Shown piece by piece: positions 47,052-57,559 of a stretch of 64,000 nucleotides of DNA (positions within the stretch are counted from its first letter, which is position 1; each line of letters starts with the position of its first letter). The translations under genes were made by a program, and so were the position numbers. The stretch spans positions 9,202 through 73,201 of the forward strand of contig JAIVFU010000019.1 in assembly GCA_020829485.1 (NCBI GenBank). Reading direction: 5' to 3'. The notes beneath the pieces were generated by a model. That model had not been told where the DNA came from. It saw only the letters and a list, made by a program, of their open reading frames with translations, and searched no databases. The DNA comes from Nostoc sp. CHAB 5834 (GTDB lineage Bacteria; Cyanobacteriota; Cyanobacteriia; Cyanobacteriales; Nostocaceae).

Positions 47052-47558
47052 CTACTTTTCCCAAAACTTGAAATTGAAACTACTTCCAGGGGCGCGACGG
47101 TAACGGCGGGCGGTTCTTCTTGTTTGCCGTTTGTTGATCCTCTCGTTCGTTGGTTCAATTTCGCCCTCTTCTCGTTCTTCAACTTGCAACTGAGTTCTAG
47201 TTTCTTCCTTACTGCCCCACCAAGCAGTAATCCAGCCTCCAGCTAAAGCGCCTATTCCCCCTAGCAAGACACTCATGGGTGCTGGATACCCCAAATATAC
47301 AAAGCCAAGCATGAAAAATAACCAGTATTTTAGTCCTGTATCGACACCATCAGAGGAGGCGACAGTTGACGTTTGGGGGCTATTATCAGTTACATTTGTG
47401 ATCCAGCTGAGGATGAAACCGCCCATGATACCTAAAAAGATGCTCAGGGCTGGTGCGGAGCCTGTCATTATTAATATAAATATTAAAAATGCCCCAAATA
47501 ACAACTGAGAAAAGAAGCTGGGAGAAATACTAAAAAGGTCGTTCTTTTTGTCTGCCAT
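47052..47558 (-). CDS. Hypothetical membrane protein
   Basis: This 168-residue protein is not recognised. Four hydrophobic segments (~16-34, ~36-54, ~78-94 and ~97-113) are followed by a strongly charged tail (~120-168) with EEREEGEIE and RRTARRYRRAP. The tail is presumably cytosolic. It is co-directional with the YdcF gene downstream and the two-domain kinase-like gene upstream (60 bases), so the three may be one transcript. Confidence 0.75.
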   Translation of the reverse strand: MADKKNDLFSISPSFFSQLLFGAFLIFILIMTGSAPALSIFLGIMGGFILSWITNVTDNSPQTSTVASSDGVDTGLKYWLFFMLGFVYLGYPAPMSVLLGGIGALAGGWITAWWGSKEETRTQLQVEEREEGEIEPTNERINKRQTRRTARRYRRAPGSSFNFKFWEK

Positions 47559-47617
47559 AGAGTAAAAAAAGCTTTAACTAATTATTAATTCATAATTCCT
47601 AATTGTAGATTCAATTA

Positions 47618-49138
47618 CTAATTACGAATTACTTGAGTTGTATCCAAAATCTTTACGTAAGGTTGTTCCTCTTCAGTGAAAGGTTCAGCTTGTTTGATTT
47701 GTGAGGCTAATAAATCGGCGGTGGCATCAGCGATATCACCAGTGCGGTTGTTCAGACGCTCTTTTAGAACTTCTAGCGGTGCTGTGCATTGGATAATCTG
47801 AAGGGAAAGTTGGTGCTTTGTAGCTTGAGCGATCGCTTCTTGCCGCAACTGCTGGCGATCGTACTTGGCATCCAAAATCACCGAAAAACCCTGTTTAGTT
47901 AGGATAATTCCCAATTCCAAGAGCCGTGTGTAGGTTTTTTCGGTCATCTCAGGGGTATACAAATCATCGCCGCCTTTTTCCCACAGGGAAATTCCCCCTA
48001 AATGTTTCCGCACCGCATCAGAACGCAGGTGAATCGCTCCCATTTGACGCGCTAAATGCCTTGCTGTGGTACTTTTACCAGAACCCGACAACCCCGACAT
48101 CAAAATTAGTTCTCCCAGCTTTGGTTTAGTGTATTCCCAAGCCTGTTTGTAATACTCAGCAGCAGTTTTTGTTGCTTCTTCCTTTACCGTCGCGGGTACA
48201 CTCGGATCATCTAGCAAAAATGAAGTTACCTTTGCTCTAACATAAGCTTGGCGGCTTAAATACAAGGGTAGCACCTGTAAGCCTTCCCAATCTCCAGTTT
48301 GCTCTATGTATGAATTCAAAAACGCATTGCCCAAGTCTTTACGCTGTCGCGCTTCCAAATCCATCACCGTGAATGCCACATCGTACATCACATCGACAAA
48401 GCGAAACGGCTCATTAAACTCAATGCAATCGAACAGCAAAATTTTATCGTGCCACAGCGCAATATTTCTGAGGTGTAAATCCCCGTGACATTCACGAATA
48501 TGATTATTGTGAATTCTGCTAGCGAATAATTCTGGACGTTCGGCAAAAAAGTTATCTGTATATTGCTTTGTTTCTGTAAACTGCGTTTCTGTTTGGGGGC
48601 CACCAATATACTTTTCAGTTTGCTGATAATTCTCATCAAATGCAGCCCGGACTTTTGGCACTTCACCAAAAGTGCGAATATAATCATTCGTCTGTGCTTC
48701 GGCATGATATTGAGCCACCACCCGTCCCAACTCCTCTAGGTGAGTCTCATTCAACTTACCCTGTTCAAAAAGTGTACTTAATAGCGACTCTTGCGGAAAC
48801 TGGCGCATCTTCAGCACGTATTCTACAGCCTCGTCAGTTCCCCCTAACTGATATTGCTCTCCTACTAAAGTTATGGGCAAAACTTCTAAATACAGTTCAC
48901 CTGCTCCCCGTTGATTCAACCGCAACTCTTCTTGAGAAAAATGTTGCCGCTTCTCTAAGGTGGAAAAGTCTAAAAAACCAAAATTCATCGGTTTTTTTAG
49001 TTTATAGGCATAATCCCCGGTCAGCAGCACATAAGAAATGTGGGTTTGAATTAATTGAATAGGTTCTGTTACCGAATGGGCATAAAATCCCGGCTGCAAC
49101 ATTTGCTGAATTAAGACTGGAAGAGTCGCTTCTGTCAT
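47618..49138 (-). CDS. Two-domain kinase-like protein (aminoglycoside-phosphotransferase-like plus P-loop kinase)
   Basis: In this 506-residue protein, residues ~1-330 resemble the COG2187 kinase-like family: ETHISYVLLTGDYAYKLKKP, a choline/aminoglycoside-kinase-like catalytic segment RECHGDLHLRNIALW, and FDCIEFNEPFRFVDVMYD. Residues ~340-506 are a P-loop kinase domain with Walker A ILMSGLSGSGKSTTARHLA. It has a gluconate/zeta-toxin-like architecture with HLRSDAVRKHLGG and VILDAKYDRQQLR. This fusion is widespread in bacteria, but the substrate is not established. No signal peptide. Confidence 0.85.
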   Translation of the reverse strand: MTEATLPVLIQQMLQPGFYAHSVTEPIQLIQTHISYVLLTGDYAYKLKKPMNFGFLDFSTLEKRQHFSQEELRLNQRGAGELYLEVLPITLVGEQYQLGGTDEAVEYVLKMRQFPQESLLSTLFEQGKLNETHLEELGRVVAQYHAEAQTNDYIRTFGEVPKVRAAFDENYQQTEKYIGGPQTETQFTETKQYTDNFFAERPELFASRIHNNHIRECHGDLHLRNIALWHDKILLFDCIEFNEPFRFVDVMYDVAFTVMDLEARQRKDLGNAFLNSYIEQTGDWEGLQVLPLYLSRQAYVRAKVTSFLLDDPSVPATVKEEATKTAAEYYKQAWEYTKPKLGELILMSGLSGSGKSTTARHLARQMGAIHLRSDAVRKHLGGISLWEKGGDDLYTPEMTEKTYTRLLELGIILTKQGFSVILDAKYDRQQLRQEAIAQATKHQLSLQIIQCTAPLEVLKERLNNRTGDIADATADLLASQIKQAEPFTEEEQPYVKILDTTQVIRN

Positions 49139-49237
49139 CTCTGTCCTCTGCGCTCTCTGCGCCTCTGCGGTTCAAATACAAAAAAACCAGGAGTTTCCCC
49201 CTGGTGTCATCAAAAATTATTACACAGTTTACTTAGC

Positions 49238-49843
49238 TTAAGAAGCTGCTTCAGTTTCAGTTTCTGTCCCAGCATCTTCAGCGCTAATTTGTGGTGGCAA
49301 AACGCTCACAACAAGTCGCTCTGATTCAGCTAGAGGTGTAACACCTTCAGGAAAAGGTATATCACTAATACTCAAGCTGTCTCCAATTTGCAGGTTAGAG
49401 ACATCGATTTCAATTACATCTGGGATGTTTTCTGGCGCACAAGTCACTTGCAATTCGGTGATTACGGTGTCTAAGACACCACCTTCTTGTTTAACACCAA
49501 CAGCAGTTCCCACAAAACGCAACCGCACTTCTACAGTTGTGTCGCCGTGGCCAGCAACCGCGAAAAAGCTGAGGTGGTAAGGCGTACCTTTTGCTGGATG
49601 GATCTGAAGTTCCCGCAGCAAGGTTTTGCCACGCCAAGGTGCATCAGCAATATTCAACTCAATCAAGGTGTTGTTGACGGAAGCTCTTTTGAGCAAACGC
49701 TCAACAGTTTTGGCCTCAATGGTCAAAGAAATGGATTCTGTACCCTTATGACCATACAAATTGGCAGGTATCAGTCCAGCACGGCGCAAAGCTCTTGGCT
49801 TGCTGCCTTCTGGACGTTTTTGAGATTCGACTGTAATAGCCAT
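49238..49843 (-). CDS. rplY: 50S ribosomal protein L25/general stress protein Ctc
   Basis: This 201-residue two-domain L25 (Ctc type) binds 5S rRNA through its N-terminal domain ([22 protein letters not shown]; residues ~9-95). It carries the C-terminal TL5 beta domain (~100-190: [31 protein letters not shown]). The acidic TETETEAAS tail is ordinary. It is transcribed with purA, which lies 112 bases upstream across a TTGTCATTTGTC-type repeat. Confidence 0.93.
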   Translation of the reverse strand: MAITVESQKRPEGSKPRALRRAGLIPANLYGHKGTESISLTIEAKTVERLLKRASVNNTLIELNIADAPWRGKTLLRELQIHPAKGTPYHLSFFAVAGHGDTTVEVRLRFVGTAVGVKQEGGVLDTVITELQVTCAPENIPDVIEIDVSNLQIGDSLSISDIPFPEGVTPLAESERLVVSVLPPQISAEDAGTETETEAAS

Positions 49844-49852
49844 AGAAGTTGT

Positions 49853-49945
49853 CCTTTGTCATTTGTCAGTTGTCATTTGTCAGTTGTCATTTGTCCTTTG
49901 TCATTTGTCCTTTGTCATTTGCTAATGACCAATGACTAATGATTA
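49853..49945. repeat. TTGTCATTTGTC-type low-complexity repeat between purA and rplY
   Basis: Alternating TTTGTCATTTGTC, CAGTTGTCATT and CCTTTGTCATT units, then AATGACTAATG text. It resembles the short heptamer-like repeats of filamentous cyanobacteria. Confidence 0.75.
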
Positions 49946-49955
49946 ATGACTAAAT

Positions 49956-51308
<1,353 letters not shown>

Positions 51309-51377
51309 TTAAGAAGTAAAGTTTCCACAAACTATAATTATTAACATATTGCTTGAATCATGTCAAGCTTATTGTAG

Positions 51378-51806
51378 AACAATCTACCTGTTTTCAAAGT
51401 AATTGATGCCAACGGCAAGGTTTTACAGGTTTGGCTGCCACGTTGGGGCGATGTCTACGACGGGCTACGCCTACGCACAAAAAATTAGGACTTACGCAAC
51501 TGGCATATTATTTTTAGTTTGTAGTGTACCCCTCCGGGGATCTTGCTACGCGCAGCGTCTCGCAGAGAGGACTAAAGTCCTCAAAATCAGGGCTAAAGCC
51601 CTTACTACAAACTAAAAGTTTTAATTTTTTGTGACACTTGCGTAAGTCCTAAAAATAAAACTTGGACTTATATTCCTTTTGGTGGTATACTCCAAGCTGA
51701 AGGCACATTTGAAGGCATGACCATTCCCTCTCGAATAAGTGCAGGCTGGTAGTTTGGAACCGAGCGTTATATTGAGTCTTTTGTTTCTGAGATAAAAGTC
51801 CTTTGA
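51378..51806 (+). pseudogene. Relic of a DUF6544-type protein gene, split by a MITE
   Basis: The left part (51378-51486) reads VFKVIDANGKVLQVWLPRWG and stops. After a 164-bp MITE the right part (51660-51806) reads TWTYIPFGGILQAEGTFEGM, then IPSRISAGW, an in-frame stop, and FGTERYIESF. These segments match the C-terminal text of DUF6544/DUF6920 proteins ('DANGK...RWG', 'IPFGG...TF.GYTIP..L..GWYFGTERF'). It is therefore a decayed gene carrying an insertion and at least one point stop. The N-terminal part is absent. Confidence 0.65.
51487..51650. mobile_element. MITE with AGGACTTACGCAA ends, divergent interior
   Basis: The ends AGGACTTACGCAA and TTGCGTAAGTCCT match the copies at 36567 and 55377. 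The interior is unrelated: a GTTTGTAGT ... ACTACAAAC hairpin with GGACTAAAGTCC text. It lies inside the DUF6544-like relic. Confidence 0.8.
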
Positions 51807-52377
51807 TGAAACCCTTGACTAAAAACATTTTGAGCAGCATAAATATTTATTGCAAAACATGTCGTTTGAGTTTTTAATGCGTGACTTTTGACTTCTGCCT
51901 TGCGTTACTAGCTTGTCTGGTTTTGTTTTGCATTTACGGCTATTGTGCGCTTAATTACAATTCCGAACATAGAGGCGTTGCAATGCAACGTCTCTACAAA
52001 CATTATGGATAGGAAACTTATCTTATCGAAACTGCATTGGCTATACTACTGCTATAGGAATCGTATTTGATTTTTGAAATTATCTATGTGGGCGGGGAGT
52101 GGGGAGTAGGGAGTAGGGAATTAGGCTTTTCGATCTGTACGGAGCTTTTTCAGAAATCAAATATTAGTCTTATAAAAATGAATTTATATTAAAAATTAGC
52201 GGATTTATTTGTGAGTATTATGTATAAATAATCATCCTGAAAAATCCAGATATTTACAACTTGAAGAGATTGTATTTTGTTACCCGTGCTGTCACACTTA
52301 TTAAAATATTCTCAGTATTTGTTTTTAATCTTTAATTTTAACAGATGGAGGGCATCTGCGGCAGAAAGGGCGATCGC

Positions 52378-54546
52378 ATGAGCAAAAAATGGTATCGAGT
52401 CCAAAAGCTGAAAGCAATATTCATCCTAGCATTGGCAGTTATATTAACTAATGCTGTAGTCTCATATACCAACACTGTTAAACTGATTCACAACCAGCAA
52501 TGGGTGACATCCTCCTATAAAGTGGTTACTCAACTTGAAAGTATCCAATGTACACTCAAAGATACTGAAACGGCACAACGTAATTACCTAATTACAGCAG
52601 ATGCAGATGATCTAAAAACCTACCTTGCAGCTTATCAACAAACTAATAGGAATATTCAGATTCTCAGCAATTTAACTGCCCAGAACCATCAAAAGCGGCA
52701 GTGGATTTCTTTGCTGGAGCCGAAAATTAGCAACAGGCTCAACATCCTGCAACAAGAGATTTCCCTCAGACAAAACCAGGGATTTGAAGGAGTTCGGCAG
52801 CGAATCTTATCTGACAAAAACAAGCAACCCGGCAAAGAAATTCAACAGCTGATTCAGGACTCTTTAGAGGTAGAGCAAAATTTATTACAGCAGGGAATGC
52901 AGCAGTCGCAAGCAAGTTCCCAAAAAGCAATAGTTAGATTTTTTATCGCTGCTGTTGTGGATTTAGTGCTGGTGGTGCTGCTCTATGACTTATTGTGGCG
53001 TTATATCAGGCAACTTCAGCAGACGGAACTGGCCCTACGCCAAAGCGAAAATCGTTTACGAGCCATGATAGATGCAGAACCAGAATGCATCCAGTTAATT
53101 GCCAGGGATGGAACCCTTTTAGAAATTAATGCAGAAGGGCTGGCAATGATGGAAGTGGAAAGTGCTGATGTATTGATTGGTAAAGCTATTGATGATCTAA
53201 TTGTACCAGAGTATAGAGCAGCCTTTGCCAACTTGCATAAAAGTGTCTGCCAAGGTAATAAGGGAACTTTGGAGTTTGAAATCGTGGGATTTAAAGGTAC
53301 TCGTCGCTACATGGAAACTCATGCCGTACCACTACGTAACGAATCTGATGGCACGTTCATCCATTTGGCACTGATGCGAGATATAACCCAGCAAAAACAG
53401 GCAGAACAGAAAATCCGTGAACAAGGGTTGCTGCTGGATGTATCAAGTGATGCGATTCTGGTGCGAAATATCCACAACCAAATATTGTTTTGGAATCAAG
53501 GTGCAGAACGTCTGTACGGCTGGAAGAGTGAGGAAATTGTCGATAAGAATGTTTTGCAACTTTTGTATAAAGACATTTCACCACAGCTAGAAGATGCTTA
53601 CTTGAGGGTGATGAATACAGGTGAGTGGCGGGGTGAGTTGCATCAACTGACAAGGGAAGGGAAAATAATTATCGTTGAAAGTCGGTGGATACTGATCCGA
53701 GATGATAATGGACAACCCAAATCCATCTTGAGTGTGAACACCGAGATTACGCAGCAGAAACAATTGGAAGCTCAACTTTTGCGATCGCAACGTTTGGAGA
53801 GTATCGGTACTCTAGCTAGCGGTATCGTCCATGACCTGAACAATATATTATCTCCAATTTTAATGTCAGTTCAAATATTGCAGAAGAAATTGCCCGATTC
53901 GCAGAGTCAGCAAATACTGCAAACTTTAGAAAATAATGTTAAACGCGGCGCTAATTTGCTCAAGCAAGTGTTATCTTTTGCACGGGGCATGGAAGGTAAA
54001 CAGACAATTGTCCAAATTCAGCCTTTGATGGCAGAAATTGAACAAATTATCACTCAAACATTCCCCAAATCTATCATTTGCCAAACAGATATCCCTAAAA
54101 ATCTGTGGTATGTGCGTGGAGACGCAACTCAACTACATCAGGTGCTAATAAATTTAGTAGTCAACGCCCGCGATGCTATGCCCAATGGTGGTATATTGAG
54201 AATTGCGGCAGAAAATATGGTAATTGGTGAACATTCTGCCCAGATTAATATTGATGCTAAAGTGGGTTCTTATATTGCGATCGTGGTGACGGATACCGGC
54301 ATGGGGATGTCGGCGGAAGTCCAGCAACGGATTTTTGAACCATTTTTCACTACCAAAGAGGTAGGCAAAGGTACAGGTTTAGGACTTTCCACGGCGTTGG
54401 GTATTATTAAAAATCACGGTGGTTTTGTCAATGTTTACAGTCAGGTAGGCAGAGGAACTCAATTTACAGTGTACTTGCCTGCCTCAACATTCAGAGACAC
54501 ACATTTGCTGTCTCCAGAACTAGAATCAGTTACAGGAGATGGCTAA
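52378..54546 (+). CDS. Membrane sensor histidine kinase, CHASE3-PAS-PAS-HisKA-HATPase
   Basis: The product is ~722-733 residues depending on start (ATG 52378 after AGGGCG, or 52345). Numbering from 52345: membrane helix ~24-44, a CHASE3-like helical sensor (~45-190, with TETAQRNYLITAD), second helix ~196-217, PAS ~235-355, PAS ~362-478, phospho-acceptor His496 (LASGIVHDLNNILSP), and an ATPase with NARDAMPNGG, DTGMGMS, FEPFFTTKEVGKGTGLGLST. The protein ends at LESVTGDG, where related hybrid kinases continue '-GNGELILVVDDE' into a receiver domain. It may be truncated, or simply a non-hybrid kinase with its partner elsewhere. A MITE begins 22 bases past the stop. Confidence 0.9.
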   Translation: MSKKWYRVQKLKAIFILALAVILTNAVVSYTNTVKLIHNQQWVTSSYKVVTQLESIQCTLKDTETAQRNYLITADADDLKTYLAAYQQTNRNIQILSNLTAQNHQKRQWISLLEPKISNRLNILQQEISLRQNQGFEGVRQRILSDKNKQPGKEIQQLIQDSLEVEQNLLQQGMQQSQASSQKAIVRFFIAAVVDLVLVVLLYDLLWRYIRQLQQTELALRQSENRLRAMIDAEPECIQLIARDGTLLEINAEGLAMMEVESADVLIGKAIDDLIVPEYRAAFANLHKSVCQGNKGTLEFEIVGFKGTRRYMETHAVPLRNESDGTFIHLALMRDITQQKQAEQKIREQGLLLDVSSDAILVRNIHNQILFWNQGAERLYGWKSEEIVDKNVLQLLYKDISPQLEDAYLRVMNTGEWRGELHQLTREGKIIIVESRWILIRDDNGQPKSILSVNTEITQQKQLEAQLLRSQRLESIGTLASGIVHDLNNILSPILMSVQILQKKLPDSQSQQILQTLENNVKRGANLLKQVLSFARGMEGKQTIVQIQPLMAEIEQIITQTFPKSIICQTDIPKNLWYVRGDATQLHQVLINLVVNARDAMPNGGILRIAAENMVIGEHSAQINIDAKVGSYIAIVVTDTGMGMSAEVQQRIFEPFFTTKEVGKGTGLGLSTALGIIKNHGGFVNVYSQVGRGTQFTVYLPASTFRDTHLLSPELESVTGDG

Positions 54547-54567
54547 TTGCTTTACCAAAAAATTGGG

Positions 54568-54678
54568 GGCGTTGCTGAATCGAGGTATGAATTTGGATGT
54601 AGAGACGTAAAATTTTACGTCTCTACAAGGATTTTCACCGGAATGCACAATCGTTTTCATACCGCAATCAGCAATGCC
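54568..54678. mobile_element. 111-bp MITE, GGCRTTGCTGA family, copy 2
   Basis: Nearly identical, in reverse orientation, to copy 1 at 16210-16320, including the GTAGAGACGTAAA ... TTTACGTCTCTAC inner palindrome. It starts 22 bases after the stop of the histidine kinase gene. Confidence 0.85.
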
Positions 54679-54858
54679 AAATTGGGTTTAGATTTCTTGT
54701 AGGGGCAATTCATGAATCATTGGTATCAACTTAACGTAAAAGCCATGTCCCGCGAGGAACTGAAGTTCCTTGCTAATAGCTAAAGTCTTCAGTAAAAGCA
54801 ATCTCACTAGTTGTCTATTGTAAAAAAATCACTACCTGCGTTATTGGATTGGTAACAA

Positions 54859-54975
54859 TACAGTTCAGTTAAGGATTTTTGGTATTGATTTTATACCTGT
54901 AGAGACGCAAAATTGTACTTCGTCCCGCTACGCTAACGCGTCTCTACCAAGGTTTTTGGGCTTAACTGAACGGTA
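54859..54975. mobile_element. MITE-like element with TACNGTTCAGTTAAG ends
   Basis: The left end TACAGTTCAGTTAAGG and right end CTTAACTGAACGGTA are inverted repeats bounded by TA, with a GTAGAGACGC ... GCGTCTCTAC core. It resembles the element at 4317-4444 in design and ends. Confidence 0.7.
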
Positions 54976-55016
54976 TTGGGATTGGTAAACCTAATGATAG
55001 ATGAGCCGCCTAATTT

Positions 55017-55340
55017 CTATCCCCCACTTGCATTTATGCCAATAACCCCCATAATTATTAAGGTGATGGAAATGAGCTTGATAAGTGTGACAGATTCACG
55101 AAACCAAAGAATACCAATAATAGCAATTAAGACAGTTCCTAATCCAGCCCAAACAGAATAAGCTACACTCACTTCAAGTTTCTTGAGAGCAAGGGTCAAA
55201 AAAGTAAAACAAAGTCCATAAAAGACAGCTATTAATATGGAAGGGCCTATTTTAGTAAATCCTTGCGATAACTTCATGCAAGTTGTGCCTGAAACTTCAA
55301 AGAGGATTGCGGCGATAAGGTAAATCCAACTTGTTGACAT
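55017..55340 (-). CDS. Small multidrug resistance (SMR/EmrE-type) transporter
   Basis: This 107-residue protein has four membrane helices. The proton/cation-binding Glu15 lies in AAILFEVSGTTCMKLSQG, and the family motif YSVWAGLGTVLIA and LWFRESVT follow. SMR dimers exchange protons for lipophilic or guanidinium-type cations in the inner membrane. The substrate class (EmrE or guanidinium exporter) is not decided. It stands alone between MITE-rich spacers. Confidence 0.93.
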   Translation of the reverse strand: MSTSWIYLIAAILFEVSGTTCMKLSQGFTKIGPSILIAVFYGLCFTFLTLALKKLEVSVAYSVWAGLGTVLIAIIGILWFRESVTLIKLISITLIIMGVIGINASGG

Positions 55341-55376
55341 ATCTGTTATCAGCAGTTTGTGAGGAATATCTTATTC

Positions 55377-55510
55377 AGGACTTACGCAAAATAATGGAAA
55401 AACGAACCGCAAAGGCGCAAAGGAGAGGCAGCGCGGTCTTGGGGGTTTCCCCCATGAGCGACTGCTGTCACAAAGGAATGAGAGTTTCAGAGAGTTATTG
55501 CGTAAGTCCT
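55377..55510. mobile_element. MITE with AGGACTTACGCAA ends, copy 2
   Basis: Nearly the same sequence as 36567-36692, with an extra GCGCAAAG duplication in the interior. Ends AGGACTTACGCAAAA and TTGCGTAAGTCCT. Confidence 0.88.
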
Positions 55511-55792
55511 ATTATTATCTTATCCAAGTAAAAAAAATAAAACAGGTCGAATTATTATCATTATTCGCATGAATATCAGTAAGTCGGTAATAAATCAAAC
55601 TAGATTAAGTAATCTAAAAAATATTGAGATTAGTTCGTAGAGAGGGCTTCAGCCCTCTCTACGAGACGCTGCGCGTAGCTTGCTTCCCCGCAGGGGTACA
55701 CTACAAACCTTGAACTATTCGCGTGAATCTACTAAAAATTTGTAGGAATTGCGAATTGGTTTTATATCTGCTAGCTATCTATTAAACTAAAT

Positions 55793-55825
55793 AAAAAGCG
55801 CTCCCCAAAAGGGGAGCGCTTTTTC
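55793..55825 (-). terminator. Strong rho-independent terminator
   Basis: AAAAAGCGCTCCCC ... GGGGAGCGCTTTTT has T-runs on both strands. It is the likely terminator of the ferredoxin gene, about 155 bases after its stop. Confidence 0.88.
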
Positions 55826-55981
55826 GCGTGAATTACTCAGCTTATACAGATTTATTAGGAAAGTGCAAAATTTTAAATCTTTTATAGTGTGTTATGCACC
55901 ACCCCAGATTTCAGGTGCGCTAGGAAGAATATTATAACGCACCCGACAAAAGTTGCTCTTTATTAAATCCACATTTCTTAG

Positions 55982-56281
55982 TTAACCATTAAGCGCTTCT
56001 TCTTGATGGGTTTCGATTACACAATCAGAAGTGGGTCTAGCAACGCAAGTGAGAACCCATCCTGCGTCAATTTGATCGTTGTCTAAGAAGTTCTGATCTG
56101 ATTGGTCAACTGTACCTGAAATCAGTTTCCCAGTGCAGGTAGAGCAAGAACCAGCGTTACAAGAATAAGGCAAATCCAGATCATTTTCCTCGTTAGCGAT
56201 CTCTAGGATGTACTCATCATCAGGAACGTCAATTACTTGTTCTCCGTCTGGGGTACGTAATGTAACCTTATAAGTTGCCAT
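55982..56281 (-). CDS. Plant-type [2Fe-2S] ferredoxin
   Basis: This 99-residue soluble electron carrier has cluster ligands Cys41, Cys46, Cys49 and Cys79 ([14 protein letters not shown] ... VLTCV). It resembles photosynthetic PetF ([21 protein letters not shown]) but differs at several loop positions: Asn after Cys41, Ser45 where PetF has Ala, and an Arg and Cys in [13 protein letters not shown]. It is therefore more likely a PetF paralogue than the main ferredoxin. Monocistronic, with its own terminator. Confidence 0.9.
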   Translation of the reverse strand: MATYKVTLRTPDGEQVIDVPDDEYILEIANEENDLDLPYSCNAGSCSTCTGKLISGTVDQSDQNFLDNDQIDAGWVLTCVARPTSDCVIETHQEEALNG

Positions 56282-56656
56282 GTAACAATCCCTAACTTAT
56301 ATAAACTCCATATTCGATACTACGGGTTTATGTGCTGCTAGTCTAGATTTGATTTATTTACATCCTTAAGCGCTTAGTGTGAACTGGAAGTGAGAGTAAA
56401 AAATTCTGCGATCGCTTCGCGGGGGATCTTCTCTGAACCGTATATATCTAAATCCTAGTACAGCGCGACGGAAATCAAGCTACCATTTAAAACCAGCAAA
56501 AGCCTTGATATACAAACCTTTTGGCTTTTGACTTTTGATTTACCCAAAGGGACACTAGCCATTTTTCTAGGATGAATTCTCCCCATTTTTCCGATGCCAT
56601 CTGGGTTGGTAAAACGGCACGATATGGATATCTAAGAAAGTTGGCACAAAAATCTT
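56282..56656. other. Spacer between ferredoxin and the protease-like operon
   Basis: It carries promoter sequence for both divergent genes. Text AGTACAGCGCG...TTTTGGCTTTTGACTTTTGA (56457-56540) parallels a stretch at 8140-8225 and is a dispersed repeat. No operator recognised. Confidence 0.45.
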
Positions 56657-57559
56657 ATGTCTTCATTACTGGCTTTATCCAACAGTTTAGCTGATACCGT
56701 AGAACAAGCTGGAAGTGCTGTGGTTGCGGTAAATGCGGGTACTCGTGTTTCCCCAAGTGGCATTCACTGGCGTAATGACATTATTATTACCTCTGATGAG
56801 TCTCTCCAGCGCTATGACGACATCACCATCACTCTATCAAATGGTAGTACTGCACCAGTAACACTCATCGGTCATGACTCTAGCACCGATATAGCTGTTT
56901 TTAAGCTAGAAAATGTAGAAATTCCTGTAGCAAAAGTTGGCGATGCCAAAACCCTTAAAGTCGGCCATCTGGTGTTAGGACTGGCAAGAGGTAGCGAAGG
57001 TGACTTAAGGGCGGCGATGGGTACGGTCAGCGTGGTTAGCGGTGCTTGGCGCAGTATGAATGGCGGGAATATTGACCAATTCATCCGCCCAGACATCACC
57101 CTTTACTCTGGTTTTGCAGGTGGGGCGCTCGTAGATGCTGCTGGTTTTGTTGTAGGCATGAATACATCGGGGCGGCGTGGTACTGCTCTGACTATTCCTA
57201 CTGCTACAGTCGATCGCGTGGTTGACCAATTAGTAGCAAAAGGACGCATTTCTAAAGGATACTTAGGTGTAGGAATGCAACCTGTACGTTTACCTAAGAA
57301 CCTGAAAACTGCTCTCAATTTAAGTTCTGCAACTGGGGTAATTGTCATTAATGTTGAGCCTTCTGGGCCTGCTGACAATGCAGGTGTGCTGCTTGGCGAT
57401 GTTTTGGTAAGGTTCGATGGCGTAACTGTGGGCGATACAGGTGATGTACTGGCGCTGCTTAATAATAGCGATCGCATTGGTAAAACTGTCAACTTGCAAG
57501 TTGTCCGGGGTGGAGTGTTAGTTGATTTAGCGATCGCAGTTGGCGAACGACTTGTGTAA
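56657..57559 (+). CDS. Catalytically inactive Deg/HtrA-like protein with PDZ domain
   Basis: This 300-residue protein has a trypsin-fold domain (~15-195) and a PDZ domain (~200-298: YLGVGMQPVRLP, GVIVINVEPSGPADNAGVLLGD). The catalytic Asp is kept (Asp78, SSTDIAVFKL), but the His position reads IIITSDES (Glu48 in place of His) and the Ser position reads SGFAGGAL (Ala154 in place of Ser in GNSGGP). The active site cannot work. There is no signal peptide, so it is cytosolic. It is followed by an intact sister gene and a LuxR-type regulator in the same direction. It may act as a regulatory subunit or sensor for the active partner; that is inference. Confidence 0.88.
   Translation: MSSLLALSNSLADTVEQAGSAVVAVNAGTRVSPSGIHWRNDIIITSDESLQRYDDITITLSNGSTAPVTLIGHDSSTDIAVFKLENVEIPVAKVGDAKTLKVGHLVLGLARGSEGDLRAAMGTVSVVSGAWRSMNGGNIDQFIRPDITLYSGFAGGALVDAAGFVVGMNTSGRRGTALTIPTATVDRVVDQLVAKGRISKGYLGVGMQPVRLPKNLKTALNLSSATGVIVINVEPSGPADNAGVLLGDVLVRFDGVTVGDTGDVLALLNNSDRIGKTVNLQVVRGGVLVDLAIAVGERLV

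Larger units (their letters stand above)
54547..55016. other. Spacer with two MITE-like elements
   Basis: The elements at 54568-54678 and 54859-54975 are listed. Between them is GGGGCAATTCATGAATC, which also occurs near 3756-3772. No gene. Confidence 0.5.
55341..55981. other. Spacer between SMR and ferredoxin genes
   Basis: It contains a MITE (55377-55510) and a terminator (55793-55825). In between is REP-like text GAGAGGGCTTCAGCCCTCTC followed by ACGAGACGCTGCGCG (near 55641-55673). No gene. Confidence 0.55.

Noticed and set aside
51403..51615. 70-codon plus-strand frame
   Set aside because: It runs through relic and MITE sequence in a different frame from the recognisable DUF6544-like text.
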